64,000 bases of DNA from Quercus robur (taxonomy: Eukaryota; Streptophyta; Magnoliopsida; Fagales; Fagaceae), in contig NC_065535.1 of NCBI RefSeq assembly GCF_932294415.1, positions 69,557,362 through 69,621,361 of the forward strand. The letters run 5' to 3'. Shown here piece by piece: positions 34,841 through 47,190 of the stretch. Every line of letters starts with the position of its first letter. The stretch's first letter is position 1. A program made the position numbers and the translations under genes. The notes under the pieces were generated by a model, which saw only the letters and a list, made by a program, of their open reading frames with translations, searched no databases and had not been told where the DNA came from.

Positions 34841-36067
34841 ATGGACACGGTCGCCACATCTTTGGCAGACGACGAGGAGTGGGAACTCTATAACGACGAT
34901 GGCTTCGTCTACAAGCGCAAGAAGCGCCGCCTCAACCCAGATGAAGCCGCGTTGGCGGCTCGGCCACCGAGTATGGATCCCGAGGCGGAGGAGAGGAACC
35001 GGAGGGAGCGGAAGAGGAAGACTTTGCTGAAGCTGAAAGAGCGGTACCAGACAGAGATCGACCGGTGGGAGCTCTTGTCGAACACCTTGCGTGCAATGGA
35101 AGAGAGAGCGCGTCAACGACAAGAACATGAAGATACGCCGTCGTTTAGTGCTTTGCCTTTGTCTTCGCCCGAGATTGTTAATGGGTCACTCGTGGATGAG
35201 CTTCTCTTGCAGGTAAAATTGGGGTTTGTTTGGTTGGTGGGAAAATGCGGAAAAAAGAAAGAAATTGAATATTTGGGTCTTTGTTTTTTTTTTTCGAAAA
35301 GATAGAATAGTCCACTTAAATTGAGCTGAAATTGATGTTGTCTTTCAAAAATTGAACCAAATTGAGAATATGATTCGAAAAGTTCCTTTTTCTTTTTTAC
35401 TTTTCTTTTCCTTTGCTTCAGTTTCTGAGCAACCAAACACGGGTTTTAGGGTTCTAACTGCTTCATTTTGCTCATTACTTCTTATTCTTGTTGAAGGGTT
35501 CATGCTAAAGACTATTCCTTTACTGTTAGAGCTCTTGCTAATACTATCATTAGGGCATTTTTTTCTAAGTTAATTTTAATTAAATTTCAGTTTCCTTAAA
35601 TTTTTACCTTTGTTTGATATTGGTTAAACAATAATTTTGAAAAATGTCTTTCCTGAAAAGAGAGTAGAGTATAAAAAAGGGTGCCTCAGGAACTGAGCAA
35701 GTAGCTATGTAGTTATGTTCCTTTAAATCCCAAAATATGCACTATTTTAAGACTAAAAATAGTACAATCTTAGCCACTAAACATGGATTTTGAGTCTTTA
35801 TGACCCGAAATTAGAGGGTTCCTGTTATGCTTTTCTAATTCCATAGCTCCAATTCCGAGGCTTTGATTCTAGCTGTTTCCTAATTTTTAAGGGGTCTTTA
35901 CAATGCAGGTGGAGGCCCAGGAAGCAATAATTCGTGATGTTTCGAATTTATGTGATGTAGCAGAAGCAATGTGCAATGCACAAGAGGAGCAAATGAAGCA
36001 ATCTTTTATTGATCTTCCGATTTGGGCTTCACCGCATGAGCTTATTGCATCACTTTGTGTTGATTGA
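34841..36067 (+). CDS. Small basic plant protein of unknown function
   Basis: Two exons, 34841-35212 and 35909-36067 (TGA), join in phase through a GT-AG intron to 176 codons. The start is the ATG at 34841; the codon before it is GTG. The N-terminal part is acidic, then carries a KRKKRR cluster (about residues 26-31) that could be a nuclear localisation signal. A long R/E/K-rich helical segment (about 45-95) may form a coiled coil. The C-terminal exon is helical and acidic. The gene-like exon structure and the GC-rich, low-repeat first exon argue that it is real. I do not recognise the family and assign no function. Confidence 0.8.
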
Positions 36068-38023
36068 GTTTCTTCTGGATAGTTTGTCATGTTATGCTCT
36101 GGAAAGAAAAAAGGTAAAGCCAGGTCTTCCACTGGTATTTATTATCTTCACCTGTAACTATAATTTTAGTGCTCCAAGAAGGCCTTACTAGTGTATTCTG
36201 CTGTCATTACTTTCAGACAGATAGGGAATTTTTTTAGTTTGTTTATTCGTCGTTAGATAATGTGATTTAGTAGGAGTTGTGTAATTGAACTAACCATCTG
36301 TTGAATGAATAGAAGATGGAGAATATGCTCAAAATGAGGTTGAGAAAATTTGTGTCCTGGAGTAACTTCTGTGAAGTAGTATCAGATCAAACTTTGTGGT
36401 GTATATGCATGTATGATTTCTAATACAGTTTCTTATCAAGCTTTTCAGATATGATTACATTGTGCAGTATATAAAATTTGGAGTTGAATGAGCTCATTTC
36501 ATTTAATGTCATAGATTTGCTTCTTGGTGATCTGAGAGTAAAAGGTTGGAAGTGTGCTTGGTTCCTTGGCTGAAAGTATGGTCTTCTTAGGCTATTTATT
36601 TCATCTAATTTGCCACTTTTCAATTATGGAACTAGCCTATTTAATCTTTACTGAGCTGTGCAGACACAGTGGAAGTCGGAAGAAAAAGAATTAGGTAATG
36701 CTGAAGAGCATCTCTAAGTGCACCTGGTTCATTGTTGGCCTGACTTCAATAGATAGCAAATACAAAGGCGAAAGAGTCGATTTTGAGAAAAGTAAATTGG
36801 TTACACTGGGTTGTTTGAACCAAAAGGAGCCCCTATATCCCATAGCTCAACGTCTAAATTTCTGGCGCACACGTGTTTGGACTAGCTTTCTAAAATTAAC
36901 TCATTTACTTATGTTTAGCTTTTTAAAGTCTGTCTTTGTCTGGATATAGTTATATTTATATTCACTTTCAACAAATTAACATATTATATGAAAACTAAAG
37001 TTAAAATTAGAATACGAAATAATAGGAAAACTAAAATTAAAAGCTAATCTAAACAGTGTCTCTAGGCTAATAGAGAATTGACCCCATTACCTCTAGTACG
37101 GGTTTGGTTTGTGAGGCACCATTAATAATATGTGCGGTGAGATACCATTAGAGAGAACATAAGAAATCGTTGGCATATGAAATGGCTCGGGAATGGTTGA
37201 TTTTCTTGTTCTGGAACGGTACTAGAGATCCAATGGGATGTCATGGGCTCATGGTTGGGGAGAGTAATCTTTTGATTTGGAGCTGTGAGCATGAGAATTG
37301 AGATAAAATGTGAAAACTTTGAACGCCATTGTTGTTCTATAGCATTTAAGGTAAATGTGACCACAAGTTTCTCCACCTTGGCTATTGCACTTGCACGGTC
37401 GTCTTTCCATGTGCTAATGTCCATAGAAAAAGATTATATTCTTGGCAAAGTGTTCCATTTCCAAATTTATATCCATGGTGAAGACAGCAAAAAGTGGATT
37501 CTTCCGCATTTGGTAATTTGGTTATTCAACTATAGTGCATGGAATAGGAAGGAGCCACAGTTAGCAAGGATTCAGTCTACCCCATTGTTCTGATTTGGTT
37601 TTCATAAAATTTAAGGGTTCATGAATTAGGAAATGGCGGGTCGTACGAATTTGAGTTGAATTTTTTTACCGAAAGGAGCTCATGGCGTAGCAATGAAGAA
37701 GTTTGGTATTGCCAATGAGCTCTAATTCAACTAACAAATCCCTTAATAAGTGTTAAGTAAATGATTAGGTTGTGGCTTGTGTGTTTAAGACTCGGGTGAA
37801 CGTGTAATTCACTAATAGAAGAAAAGCAAATGAAAAGGGGCTTGGCATTTATCAAGCACATTAGAAGATGTGCTCCTTAAAAAATTGGATATGTCAATAT
37901 ATAAAACATCAGCAATTCAGCATAAAAGAATGTCTACACAAATATGAGCTTATTCTTTCTTGCTCTCTTTAGTGTTTTTTTTTTTCCCCCTTTTCTTTTT
38001 GGGGGGAGGTTGGTCCTAAATCT
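36068..38023. other. Convergent spacer, no gene recognised
   Basis: It holds the 3' flanks of the small plus-strand gene and of the minus-strand glucuronokinase gene. Short frames occur but none has a recognisable domain or consistent splice sites. Confidence 0.5.
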
Positions 38024-41000
38024 CTATTTTTCAAGGGTTTTAAGCTCCTCATCACTTAAACAAGATGGAACAACTTTCAATGGTATAACAATAAAACCAG
38101 CTTCCTGACATTCATTCTCCAGAAGCTTTACTTGTGAAGGCCCGTCAGGGCAGAATGCAACTACAGCTCCTCCACTACCTGTAAATTTCGATGCAGCACC
38201 CACCTTTCGTGCCACCTCCACCATTTTTATATTTATAGCACCAAGGGCATCATCACCAAATATGCTCCTGCACAATATTTAAATTATAATATTCAGTAGC
38301 AATAAAATGTGCACAAGCACTTATTGCAAAACTAGGGTTTTTGTTTCAGAAGAATAAAAATGATATTGATTCAGTAATGCTGATGCTATAACTATATTTG
38401 ACAAGAAAACAAGAAAGCATTTTCAAAGACATGTGCCTCTTAGATAACAAACATCTTTCTGTCAATTTTAGTAACTTACATTTCAAAGCAGCAGACATAA
38501 ATGTTGCATAAAAAGCCCTTCATAAGAATAGCATTATCTTTCACAAAACAAATCTTTAAAGTGCAATCTATATAAAGAGATATGAAAGCAAAAGAGCTTC
38601 AATACGTTGGAGTTGGGAATGCTAATCTGAATTATATTGATTACTGGCTTCTCCTCAATGTGATTTAAACTATGCAGTTAAATAAATTTCTTACCTTCGA
38701 AGATCAAAATTACGATTCATGAGCTTTGCAAGCTTGGAATAGTCCTTTTCCAGTAATGCTGTTCTTCCTTCTTTTGCTAAATTTGCAACTTCTTGAATTG
38801 ATGATATTATAAACTCATCACCATTCAGCCACCTTTGGCGTACTGTACTATGAACCTGCGTTTATAATAATGCATTGAAATTATTCTACCATTACAATTT
38901 GAGGAAGGAAATATGAGAAGACACTCCTGCTATAGAACCCTGAATTTTAGAGACATAAGTAGACTAGTGGATTCTTTTCATGAAGCAGCCAGCTTGCTTC
39001 CAGAATACTACCCAATTTGCATTCCCATGATGGAAGTTGAAGATCATACGTAAATACCTAATGAACTAGCTTTCAACTGAAATTGTTGACAGAGAAAGAT
39101 CCAAGTATAAACCCTTGATCAAACCAGCAGATGGTATTACAAATCAAGGTTATCTACTAGAACCTTAACATGATATCACTAAATCAAGATACTCTCTCTT
39201 ATGCTCTCTTATTCTCTCTCAATAGGAAAAGAACAGAAAAAAAAATCAAATATAGGGTAACTAATAAAAAGTTAATGCAACACTGGAAACCAGATGTTTA
39301 GAACAAATATTATCAATCAATTAGAAAGAAAGACTGTATATCACAAAAGTAGATAATAAACAAATAAAAATAAAATCCAACATGATTATAGATGAATATG
39401 CTTCCATGAATTGGGAAAAGGCTTCACTGAGTTCACTTGATTGTTATTAAAGATCAATTAACATTATGCTAAGAGGAAAATCATCATCTTCATAATCCAT
39501 CATGTGATTCCAAAGTGTATCAAGTTTCGTAACAAATGCATAGAAACGTATATAAGAAGGATCCATAAAGAATCAAACCAAAAGTATTTAAGATGTGAAA
39601 AGTATAAAGCTTTTTTCTGTTTGACATTCTGGATACAATGTAGGCAAAATGTAGGATAAGCAAGTTCTCCTATATTCAGCACTCTTTTGTTCACTAAAAC
39701 CTACTGCATGTCGTTTTTTTAGAAGAAATACAAATTGTGCGCACATGAGATTTTGGAACCATTTTAACTACATAAGATGAAAATGATACCCCCATAAAAA
39801 ATAAAAATATATGGAAAAAAAAAAAATTAGAAGCTAGGAAGGAAGATGAGGGCAGGGTTTGATGCTAACCTTCCCTGAATCACTAGGATTCTCAGCATAG
39901 ATGAGATGAAGAGGTGGGAGAAGACTAATATCCATGGGTGTATAGATGCCACGCCCCAAGCCATCCATGTATTCCTTGCTAAAATCCTACATAAGGAAAT
40001 TTGCATATCTAGGTGACTACATTTTTACCCATTAGATGTGCACAAGCTCTGTCAAAAATTCAAACCACATACCATGTGAACAAGGCCCCCATAAACCTGT
40101 GCCACCCGGTCTTGGAGACCAGCAACAATTCCAAGTTCTTTCTCTGCAGCGAGGACAAGATTAGGCCTGAACTCTACTTTAATCAAATGCCTAACTTTGT
40201 AGAAGTCAAGAAGGCAGCTTAAGGCAGCACATACAATAGCACTAGAACCTGAAAGTCCCATCTGAAATGTCAAAATCAAAACTTAAGCCATGTTGCAATA
40301 TCAAAAGAGTCAAAAATTAAGTTCTAAATGACTATCTCTTCTATTGAAGAGAAGATTAGTAACAACAACAAAGAGACACTATAACACATTTGGTCACAAA
40401 AGGTCACATAAAAACTTTGCTACAAAATCAAAAAGTGAAACATGCTTGCAATTCAGTTTTGTCTACAAGCAAAAATATATAACATCAAGGAAAAAATAAC
40501 CTCCAAACAAGGTGATGCAGATTAAAATTTCACAAAATGAGAAATATTTAAATATTAATGTGTTAAATTAAACATCAATTACAATATATTGGAAGACACA
40601 AGATAACCATGGTTATAATGGCATTCATAAGCAAGTGCATAATAGAAAAAATAAATTAAAAAGAAAAGACAAGAAATGGGACTCATGCCCTGTCATTTAT
40701 TCATCTTGTAAGTCAATTCCTCTCAAAATAAACAATAACAAATAAGTATATATATATATTTAAATTGGTAAGTTATACATACAACCAGTAGGTCTTAAAC
40801 CCACAATCTCACCCTACACCTAGAACTTGGAAAGGGAGGAGGTGCCAATTGAATAAGAGCTCATTGGTAGCAAACAAATGAGTCTTACCAGGACTTATAA
40901 CTGGTTCATAGAGGAAAATCAAATCAGCAACAAGGATGTAACTCACTCAACAGAAACAATCTTTTCCACAACCTAATAAATGTTATTCCTTGTCATTTTA

Positions 41001-43190
41001 CCAAGATAGAGGGTTGGATAAATAGATGGCATAAACCTCAAAGCCAATAAAATAGACATGTAGCAAACAGTAAACTTCACAAACAAACATAGGAATACTG
41101 GAAAAAAATAAATCATAGAGATGTGTATCACAACTGAAATAATGATTATCATAAAAAGAGCTAAGAAATTTCTGGTAGAACTGGACTAAAGCTTTACCTG
41201 ACGAGGGATATTAGTGTCATATGATAGCGTGAAATTTCCTCCATGAAGATCAATCTTGTTATCCTTGCAATAATTATGGAAAACTCTACAAATTGCCATA
41301 AGCAATCGTACACCTCCATAATAACCTTCATTATCTAACCGATTCACCTGTAAACAAAGGTAAAAGAACATTTTTTATTATGATGAATCCAGATCCTGTA
41401 GCATCATGTACATGGACTAAGATAAGACTTGATCACCACAACATTCTATATGAAGGAAAAAAACCTTAACATTAAAACACACACCCATCAAGAGAGAGAG
41501 ACGAACTAAAATATATAATAATGTAAGATAACCTGCTTCCACCCCAAAAAAACTCAAAACCGCCAATTCATTTATTTATTTATATTTTGCCTTTGCATTT
41601 GGATGTGAATTGGACAATGTCAAGCCAAACACAAATTGTGATTTAGAAGGTATTACTGGATACCGGGAATCAGCCACTCCAAAAAAAAAAATGCCATACA
41701 GCCGCCCACCATGACCTCTCCCAAACCCCAAAGTGGAAGCTTTGTGAACTGAGTACGACTAATAGTATACTGGGTAATTGAAAAACTAACACTAGAGGAA
41801 CACCATCACCTACAATTACCGGACAAAAGAATTTTCACAGATAACTCCAAATGCATATCAGAACAAAAAAGCTATAACTTTGGTATGCAAAAGTTTACCT
41901 TTCAATCTGTTAAAAGAAACATATAAATACTTAAGTGACAACACATGCTCTCCTGACCAAATCTCCTTTATCCTACCACATGCAAACTATAGAATTGCAC
42001 ACGGTTTGTGAAAAAAATACCCACACTCCTAAACCATTGATTTGGCAAATGCAGCAGTTTAAGGCACCAAATATACAACTGCATCAACTCTAGAAATCTG
42101 CATTTTTTGCTCTACTCAGAGCCATATCCAATGCCCGGTTCACAAGGGCTTCAATTGAACTGATGCGACACCATACGTATCCGGTCCTTGCAGCCCACAA
42201 CCGTGCAACAAATCCACATATTTTGCTCTATCCATCACACTCAACTGGCAAACATGATTTAATAATAATTCCAAGGGCATTTCTCCTATGCATTAAGGAC
42301 AACATGTTCATCCAAATTGATTTCAAGGAAATTCTTTCAACCCACTACATGGCGACTAAAATGATTATTCACAAGTACTTTTAGGACCTATTTAAAAGTC
42401 ACACGACTTGTTTGAATCAGTCAATGAGTCCTGTGATTACAATACACGTAGAATCGCCATATAAAGGGTTAGAGGAGATTCTTAATATATATAGATTTAA
42501 AGTAATTATTCAGTACTTGGATCTGACATGCTAGTGGGTCCCATTGATAACATATTCCTTATAGGATCCACTCCCCCCCCAGAGCAGTAAAAATAATAAT
42601 TCTCCAAATCTTATACATGAAATCCCACCAGTTACCATATCAAAAACTGAACCTTTAAATCCCACACATCAAGATCTAACCTTCAAATTTCATCGCATCC
42701 AACCTTTCACAGCAAATGCAAGCTACAGATCAAATCTAAATCACATTCTAATACCTAAAAAAAAAAAAAAAAACCCATTTAGAGAAATGTAGATAACACC
42801 GAAATAAACAACAAAAACAAAAGTTGAGCTTGTTATACATTGCATGCAATACCAAACCCAATAACAAAAAAAAAAAAAAAAAAACATATATATACACCCA
42901 GATCTTCAAATTCAAAGCACTACATTGCAGATCAATTATAAGAGAGAGAAAGAGAGAGAGAGAGAGACCAGGTGAGGGAGAGACTGGAACTGTACGAGAT
43001 CATGGGTGGGATGGGGAGTGATGATGAGGTGATCAGACGGCTGCAATTGAACGTCAGCCCAGAAGTTATCGAAAGTGAAAGAGATGGTGTGGCCAAAATA
43101 CACGTCGCTTGGATTTCCAAGCAGTCCAACTCTAGCATAAGCCTTGTGCTCTATCACTTTCTTGTTATTCTCACTTTTTGATGATTCCAT
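38024..43190 (-). CDS. GLCAK1: Glucuronokinase (GHMP kinase family)
   Basis: Six exons on the minus strand, 5' to 3': 43190-42969, 41347-41198, 40261-40073, 39986-39870, 38855-38695 and 38267-38024 (TAG). They join in phase to 360 codons, close to the roughly 360 residues usual for plant glucuronokinases. The enzyme phosphorylates D-glucuronate at C1 in the inositol-oxygenation route to UDP-glucuronate for cell-wall sugars, probably in the cytosol. The N-terminal [13 protein letters not shown] segment, the GHMP phosphate-binding loop GLSGSSA (126-132) and the C-terminal [12 protein letters not shown] segment (from K307) are all present. The exon 1 donor (CTG|GTCTCT) is weak and lies against a CT-rich microsatellite. 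The gene symbol follows the Arabidopsis orthologue by recall; paralogue number is uncertain. Confidence 0.92.
40748..40872 (-). mobile_element. SINE, minus strand, in a glucuronokinase intron
   Basis: The reverse complement shows gagctcttattcaattggca, ctaggtgtagggtgaga and a B-box-like gggtttaagacc, then gtataacttaccaattt and an AT-rich tail. It is flanked by aacaaataagt (40737-40747) and aacaaatgagt (40873-40883), a near-perfect target-site duplication. Same family as the elements at 23357 and 24443. Confidence 0.75.
42940..42968. repeat. (GA)n microsatellite at the glucuronokinase exon 1 donor
   Basis: An interrupted GA run on the plus strand, so CT on the sense strand. It begins directly after the exon 1 splice donor and may act as a pyrimidine tract or splicing modifier. 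Confidence 0.9.
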
Positions 43191-43633
43191 TGCTCTTTCT
43201 TTCTATTTGCAGAAACTGAATTCTGATTCCTGGTTTCTTCTTCCTAAAATTCTGATTTATACTATATACGTACGTTACGAGGTGCCACGTCAGCCCCAAG
43301 TGTTGCTGTTGCTGAGGTTTTCCTTTCTTCAGTTTGAGTTTATCTAATGAATACACTGTATCTAAAGTCTAATGCTCTGCCAAATCTAGACATACTAGCA
43401 TTGAAAAATGCTATCCTATACTATTATACCATCTCAAAAAATCACTTTATTACTTATACCATCCCATTTTACAATACCTCCTACATCAAAAAACTCTATT
43501 TTTATTAAAATATTATTTTTTAATCTTTCTTTATTATATATTTCTAACCGTTTTTTTGTGATTGAATCACATTTTCCTGGGCTTTCCCAACCTTCATTTT
43601 TTTTTTTCCTCTCTTTCTGTTCAACACACAAAG

Positions 43634-43634
<1 letters not shown>

Positions 43635-43668
<34 letters not shown>
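43635..43668. repeat. (CA)n microsatellite
   Basis: About 16 CA units within the inverted-repeat element. It is followed by a direct repeat with a 136-bp offset (ccaaaccatcaaccacacac at 43667 and 43803). Confidence 0.9.
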
Positions 43669-43916
43669 AAACCATCAACCACACACACCGATCAGCAACG
43701 GCCACACACACCGAGCCATACACAAACCACACCGATCGGAACAATGGCCACACACACACAAACACAAACCATCAACAAAGCCACACACATAAACACAAAC
43801 CACCAAACCATCAACCACACACACCGATCAGCAACGGCCACACACACCGAGCCATACACAAACCACACCGATCGGAACAATGGCCATACACCGATCGGAG
43901 CAAACCACACCGACAT

Positions 43917-44430
43917 CGGAACAAACCCATCGAACCCATCAGAGCAAACAGCAATCAGAGAGAGGAAAGATCAACCCAAATCCAAAACCCATAAACCATA
44001 ACCCACGACCCACCATGCCGATCCACCACTTAACCCATGATACACCGATCGGAGCAAACCAAACCCTCATCGGAACAAACCCATCGAACCCATCGGAGCA
44101 AACAGCAATCAGAGAAAGGAAAGATCAACCCAAATCCAAAACCCATAAACCATAACCCACGACCCACCATGCCGATCCACCACTTAACCCATGATTCACC
44201 GATCGGAGCAAACCAAACCCTCATTGGAACAAACCCATCGAACCCATCGGAGCAAACAACAATCAGAGAGAGGAAAGATCAACCCAAATCCAAAACCCAT
44301 AAACCATAACCCACGACCCACCATGCCGATCCACCACTTGACCCATGATTCACCGATCGGAGCAAACCAAACCCTCATCGGAACAAACCCATCGAACCCA
44401 TCGGAGCAAACAGCAATCAAAGAGAGGAAA
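43917..44430. repeat. 154-bp minisatellite, about 3.3 copies
   Basis: The phrase nggaacaaacccatcgaacc begins at 43917, 44071, 44225 and 44379, an exact period of 154 bases, with a handful of substitutions between copies. Because 154 is not a multiple of three, the open frames through it (such as 43880-44155 and 44191-44505) shift register each unit, and their PSEQT-like translations are a by-product of a stop-poor repeat. Confidence 0.9.
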
Positions 44431-44524
44431 GGGAGAAGGAGAATGAGAGAGAGACGAGAAGGACAGTTCTTGAGAGAGTGGAGTTTAGGCTGTTCAGCAG
44501 AATAAAAAATGTATATATGTTTTA

Positions 44525-44576
44525 CAATAGTGCTACAGTACTATTCTAACTTTAGAATAGTACTGTAGCACTATTG
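44525..44576. repeat. Perfect 24-bp inverted repeat, 4-base loop
   Basis: Arms 44525-44548 and 44553-44576 are exact reverse complements (caatagtgctacagtact and onward) around the loop ACTT. It sits in the right end of the inverted-repeat element. The gctacagta/tactgtagc core resembles the ctgtagctacag motifs at 50-51 kb. Confidence 0.9.
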
Positions 44577-44684
44577 CAAAAAATTTTGCAATAGTGAGCT
44601 TTACCATTCTTTGATGCAACCGGTTTTAAGGCTTAAAATGCCAAATTGTCCTCAGATTTAGCATTAGCATTTTTCAATGCTAGT

Positions 44685-47015
44685 GCTCTAATGAATTACT
44701 AGTTAAGGCAGCACGTGCAAGGCACGTGCTAGCCATGGAAAAAAAAGTGATTAGGATCAATTCTAGATTTTATTTATATCACAAAATAAAGATATAAATA
44801 ATTTGATTTTTAAAATATATAGAGATTTACATTAATCAAAAGAGACATTAATTATAAGAATTTTGATAATCATGTCATAAAAAGTTAATCTCATTCGTAT
44901 AAGAATTTTGATCAACCACAGAGTTAGGAGAGCTATTTAACATATAAATATCTGTTTCACTATAATAGTTTTTTAGTACTTATTTGTTATAGTCAATATA
45001 TCCACTCACTAAAAACTTCTAAGAATTTAACGAATATTATCATCTTCTAACAATAAACAACTGAGTTTTGCTAAGAAGATAAAAAAATAAAAAATAAAAA
45101 AAATATAACAAAAGGCATGTGTTATATAATTTTCCATTAGATAAATTTTAAGTTTTAAAAATTTAAACCTAGAAAATCAATGTTCTTTAGATAACAAATA
45201 AAAAACCTTATATCATCATTCTAACTTTCCAATAATTATTACCATCTAAAACTCAAAATACTGGAAGAAAATTTTTGGGATGTTAAAATTTAGTAAGAGT
45301 ATTTTAGACATTACACAATAAAATATTTTAAAAATTATAAGTTTTCATTAGGGTTTAACTGAGAGAGTAATAACATGACATATTTGCTCTTTTCCAAAAT
45401 ATTAAGAGAAAAATTGCTTGATTTTAAAGTTTAAGAAGGAGGAATTGTAAACTACCCCAAACATAAAGAATAAAAAGTGTTTTTTTCCTAAGTTTTTGTT
45501 TTTGTGCGTAAAACTATGTAGTTTTACTTAAAATGGTGCGCAAAGAAAAAAAAATACAAAAAGTCAACCCAAGAAAATTGTATGTGAAATAGTGAATTTT
45601 GGCTCAACAAATCTGACTAAACCCACAAAAAATTTCTAAAAACACAATAGAATAGCACAACATTTTCATAATACCTTTATAATTTTGTTATATTTTATTT
45701 TGACTTGTAAAGAATTGACAGCTCAACAGTTTTGAAAATATTGTGACGATAACAAGATATTTTAGACTTTTCACCAAAAAAAAAAAAAAAAGCTATGTCC
45801 ACGATATTTTCATAACAAATCATAAGTAGTAGATTGTTACAGGTTGTTATTGGTGGACAAAAAAAGTAATTTCATTAGTAAGTTTAAATTAGAACCAAAA
45901 GCAAATTACCACCTATAATTTGTTATGAAAGTATTGTAAAAAATATTGTGAATGTACACATCTTTTTTCACATTACCTTTAATTTTAGTTGTGGACGTTG
46001 GTTGTAGTATGATATTTTATTATTTTATTTCGAATTATAAGGAATTAACATCTCAAAAATTGTGAAAATATTGTGCCAATTTATTGTGTTAATATTTTAT
46101 TATAATGTAAAACAATGTGAATTGGGCAAACCAAAAATAATATAGCAAATCTATTGCAGCTTTATGCATTCACACACAAAAAAAAAGGCCCGCAAAACAT
46201 TGAAAATTGAACAAGTCAAAACTACTGTAACGAAGCTATGATAGCTTTTCCTGTTTACTCTTTTTATATATAGATTACTAAATTTGACTAAACCAACAAA
46301 AAAAAAAAAAAAAAATCTATGAATACAACAAAATATTACAACGTTTTCACAATACCTCTATTTTCAACCATGAAGGATCCCAGTCCTATATTTTTTTTTA
46401 TGTTATTTTGACCTATAACTTACACCTCAATAGTTGTGAAAATATTGTAATAACAACAAAATGTCAAATTTTTAGTTGTGCTAGATCTTGGTATGATATT
46501 TTATTATTTTATTTTATATTATTTTAACCCATAAGGAATTGACACATATGTCATAACATTTTCACAATATCTCTATGTATACATTGTACTTACAATGTAA
46601 ATTTATATGGTAGACACAAAAAAATTGCAAATTTTGTTCACATTTGCAAAATTTGTACAATATTTACCATTTTTTGTGCAAATGTGTATAATATTAACCA
46701 CTTTTGTGTATTTACAATGTAAACTTGCATTGCAAGTACAAAGTAAACATATAAAGATCTTAAATAAACAAAAAAAAAAACAAAACAAAACAAAACACAC
46801 ACACACACACACACTTTAGGCACTATAGAAATTAATGTTAAAATTTTGTGGACTTAGCATTTTTTTTTATTTGATCTATAAGAAACTGAGATCTCAACAA
46901 TTGTGAAAATATTGTGATAACAATAAGTGTTGTAATATTTTCTCAAAACATTTATTTTTAGTTGTGGTTGGTTACACTCTCATATTTTATTATTTTATTT
47001 CGACTTGTAAGAAAT
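44685..47015. repeat. AT-rich array of diverged repeats left of the pararetrovirus fragment
   Basis: A phrase built of tattttattattttatttnga, cttntaagnaattgac and ctcaanaattgtgaaaatattgtg recurs with variation near 45690, 46015, 46400, 46500, 46860 and 46985, and again at 50400 and 50700. A MITE-like segment with inverted ends (about 45788-45960) lies among them. No genes are visible. The array is interrupted at 47015/47016 by the pararetrovirus fragment. Confidence 0.65.
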
Positions 47016-47182
47016 CTATATAGGATTGTCCAATGATCATCTTCTTTTCCGAGAGCATGATCCCTTGTGATTTCACTAAATTATAGAATTCAACGAGCAA
47101 CTTCTCATGGGATTCTTCATCCTTGGAAAACAAGAGAATATCATCGACGTAAATCAATGCATTGTTCAGGAGTGGCTGGAAC
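47016..47182 (-). pseudogene. Inverted duplicate of the pararetroviral RT core
   Basis: These 167 bases are the reverse complement of 47805-47971 with about four differences. The block covers the YVDD active-site box and the LLFSKDEESH segment. Both copies have exactly the same length. They lie head-to-head, with the RT N-terminal sequence between them. Confidence 0.93.
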
Positions 47183-47190
47183 ACCTTCTC

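Larger units (their letters stand above)
43394..44684. mobile_element. 1.29-kb element with perfect 20-bp terminal inverted repeats
   Basis: The left end actagcattgaaaaatgcta (43394-43413) is the exact reverse complement of the right end (44665-44684). Each end is also a small hairpin in itself. Inside are a (CA)n run, a 136-bp direct repeat, a 154-bp minisatellite and a 24-bp perfect hairpin. There is no transposase. No target-site duplication could be read, so the superfamily is open. It lies just upstream of the glucuronokinase start and may contain promoter sequence. Confidence 0.65.

Noticed and set aside
36068-38023. Additional exons for the small plus-strand gene
   Set aside because: The frame ends cleanly at TGA 36065-36067, and later frames lack matching splice signals or composition.
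43917-44430. Regular repeats that might suggest a CRISPR-like array
   Set aside because: Units are contiguous and of exact 154-bp period, with no unique spacers; the genome is eukaryotic.
43408-44505. Long open frames rich in T, H, P and N (up to 197 codons) over the CA run and 154-bp array
   Set aside because: They arise from stop-poor tandem DNA. The 154-bp period is not a multiple of three, both strands are equally open, and no start or domain supports them.
43394-44684. A 9-bp target-site duplication for the inverted-repeat element
   Set aside because: The left flank (tctagacat) and right flank (gctctaatg) do not match, nor do 2-, 3- or 8-bp versions.
47107-47190. Taking the viral polymerase frame to begin at the ATG at 47107
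   Set aside because: 47016-47182 is the inverted RT segment, so the codons from 47107 to there are antisense sequence and not viral N-terminus.
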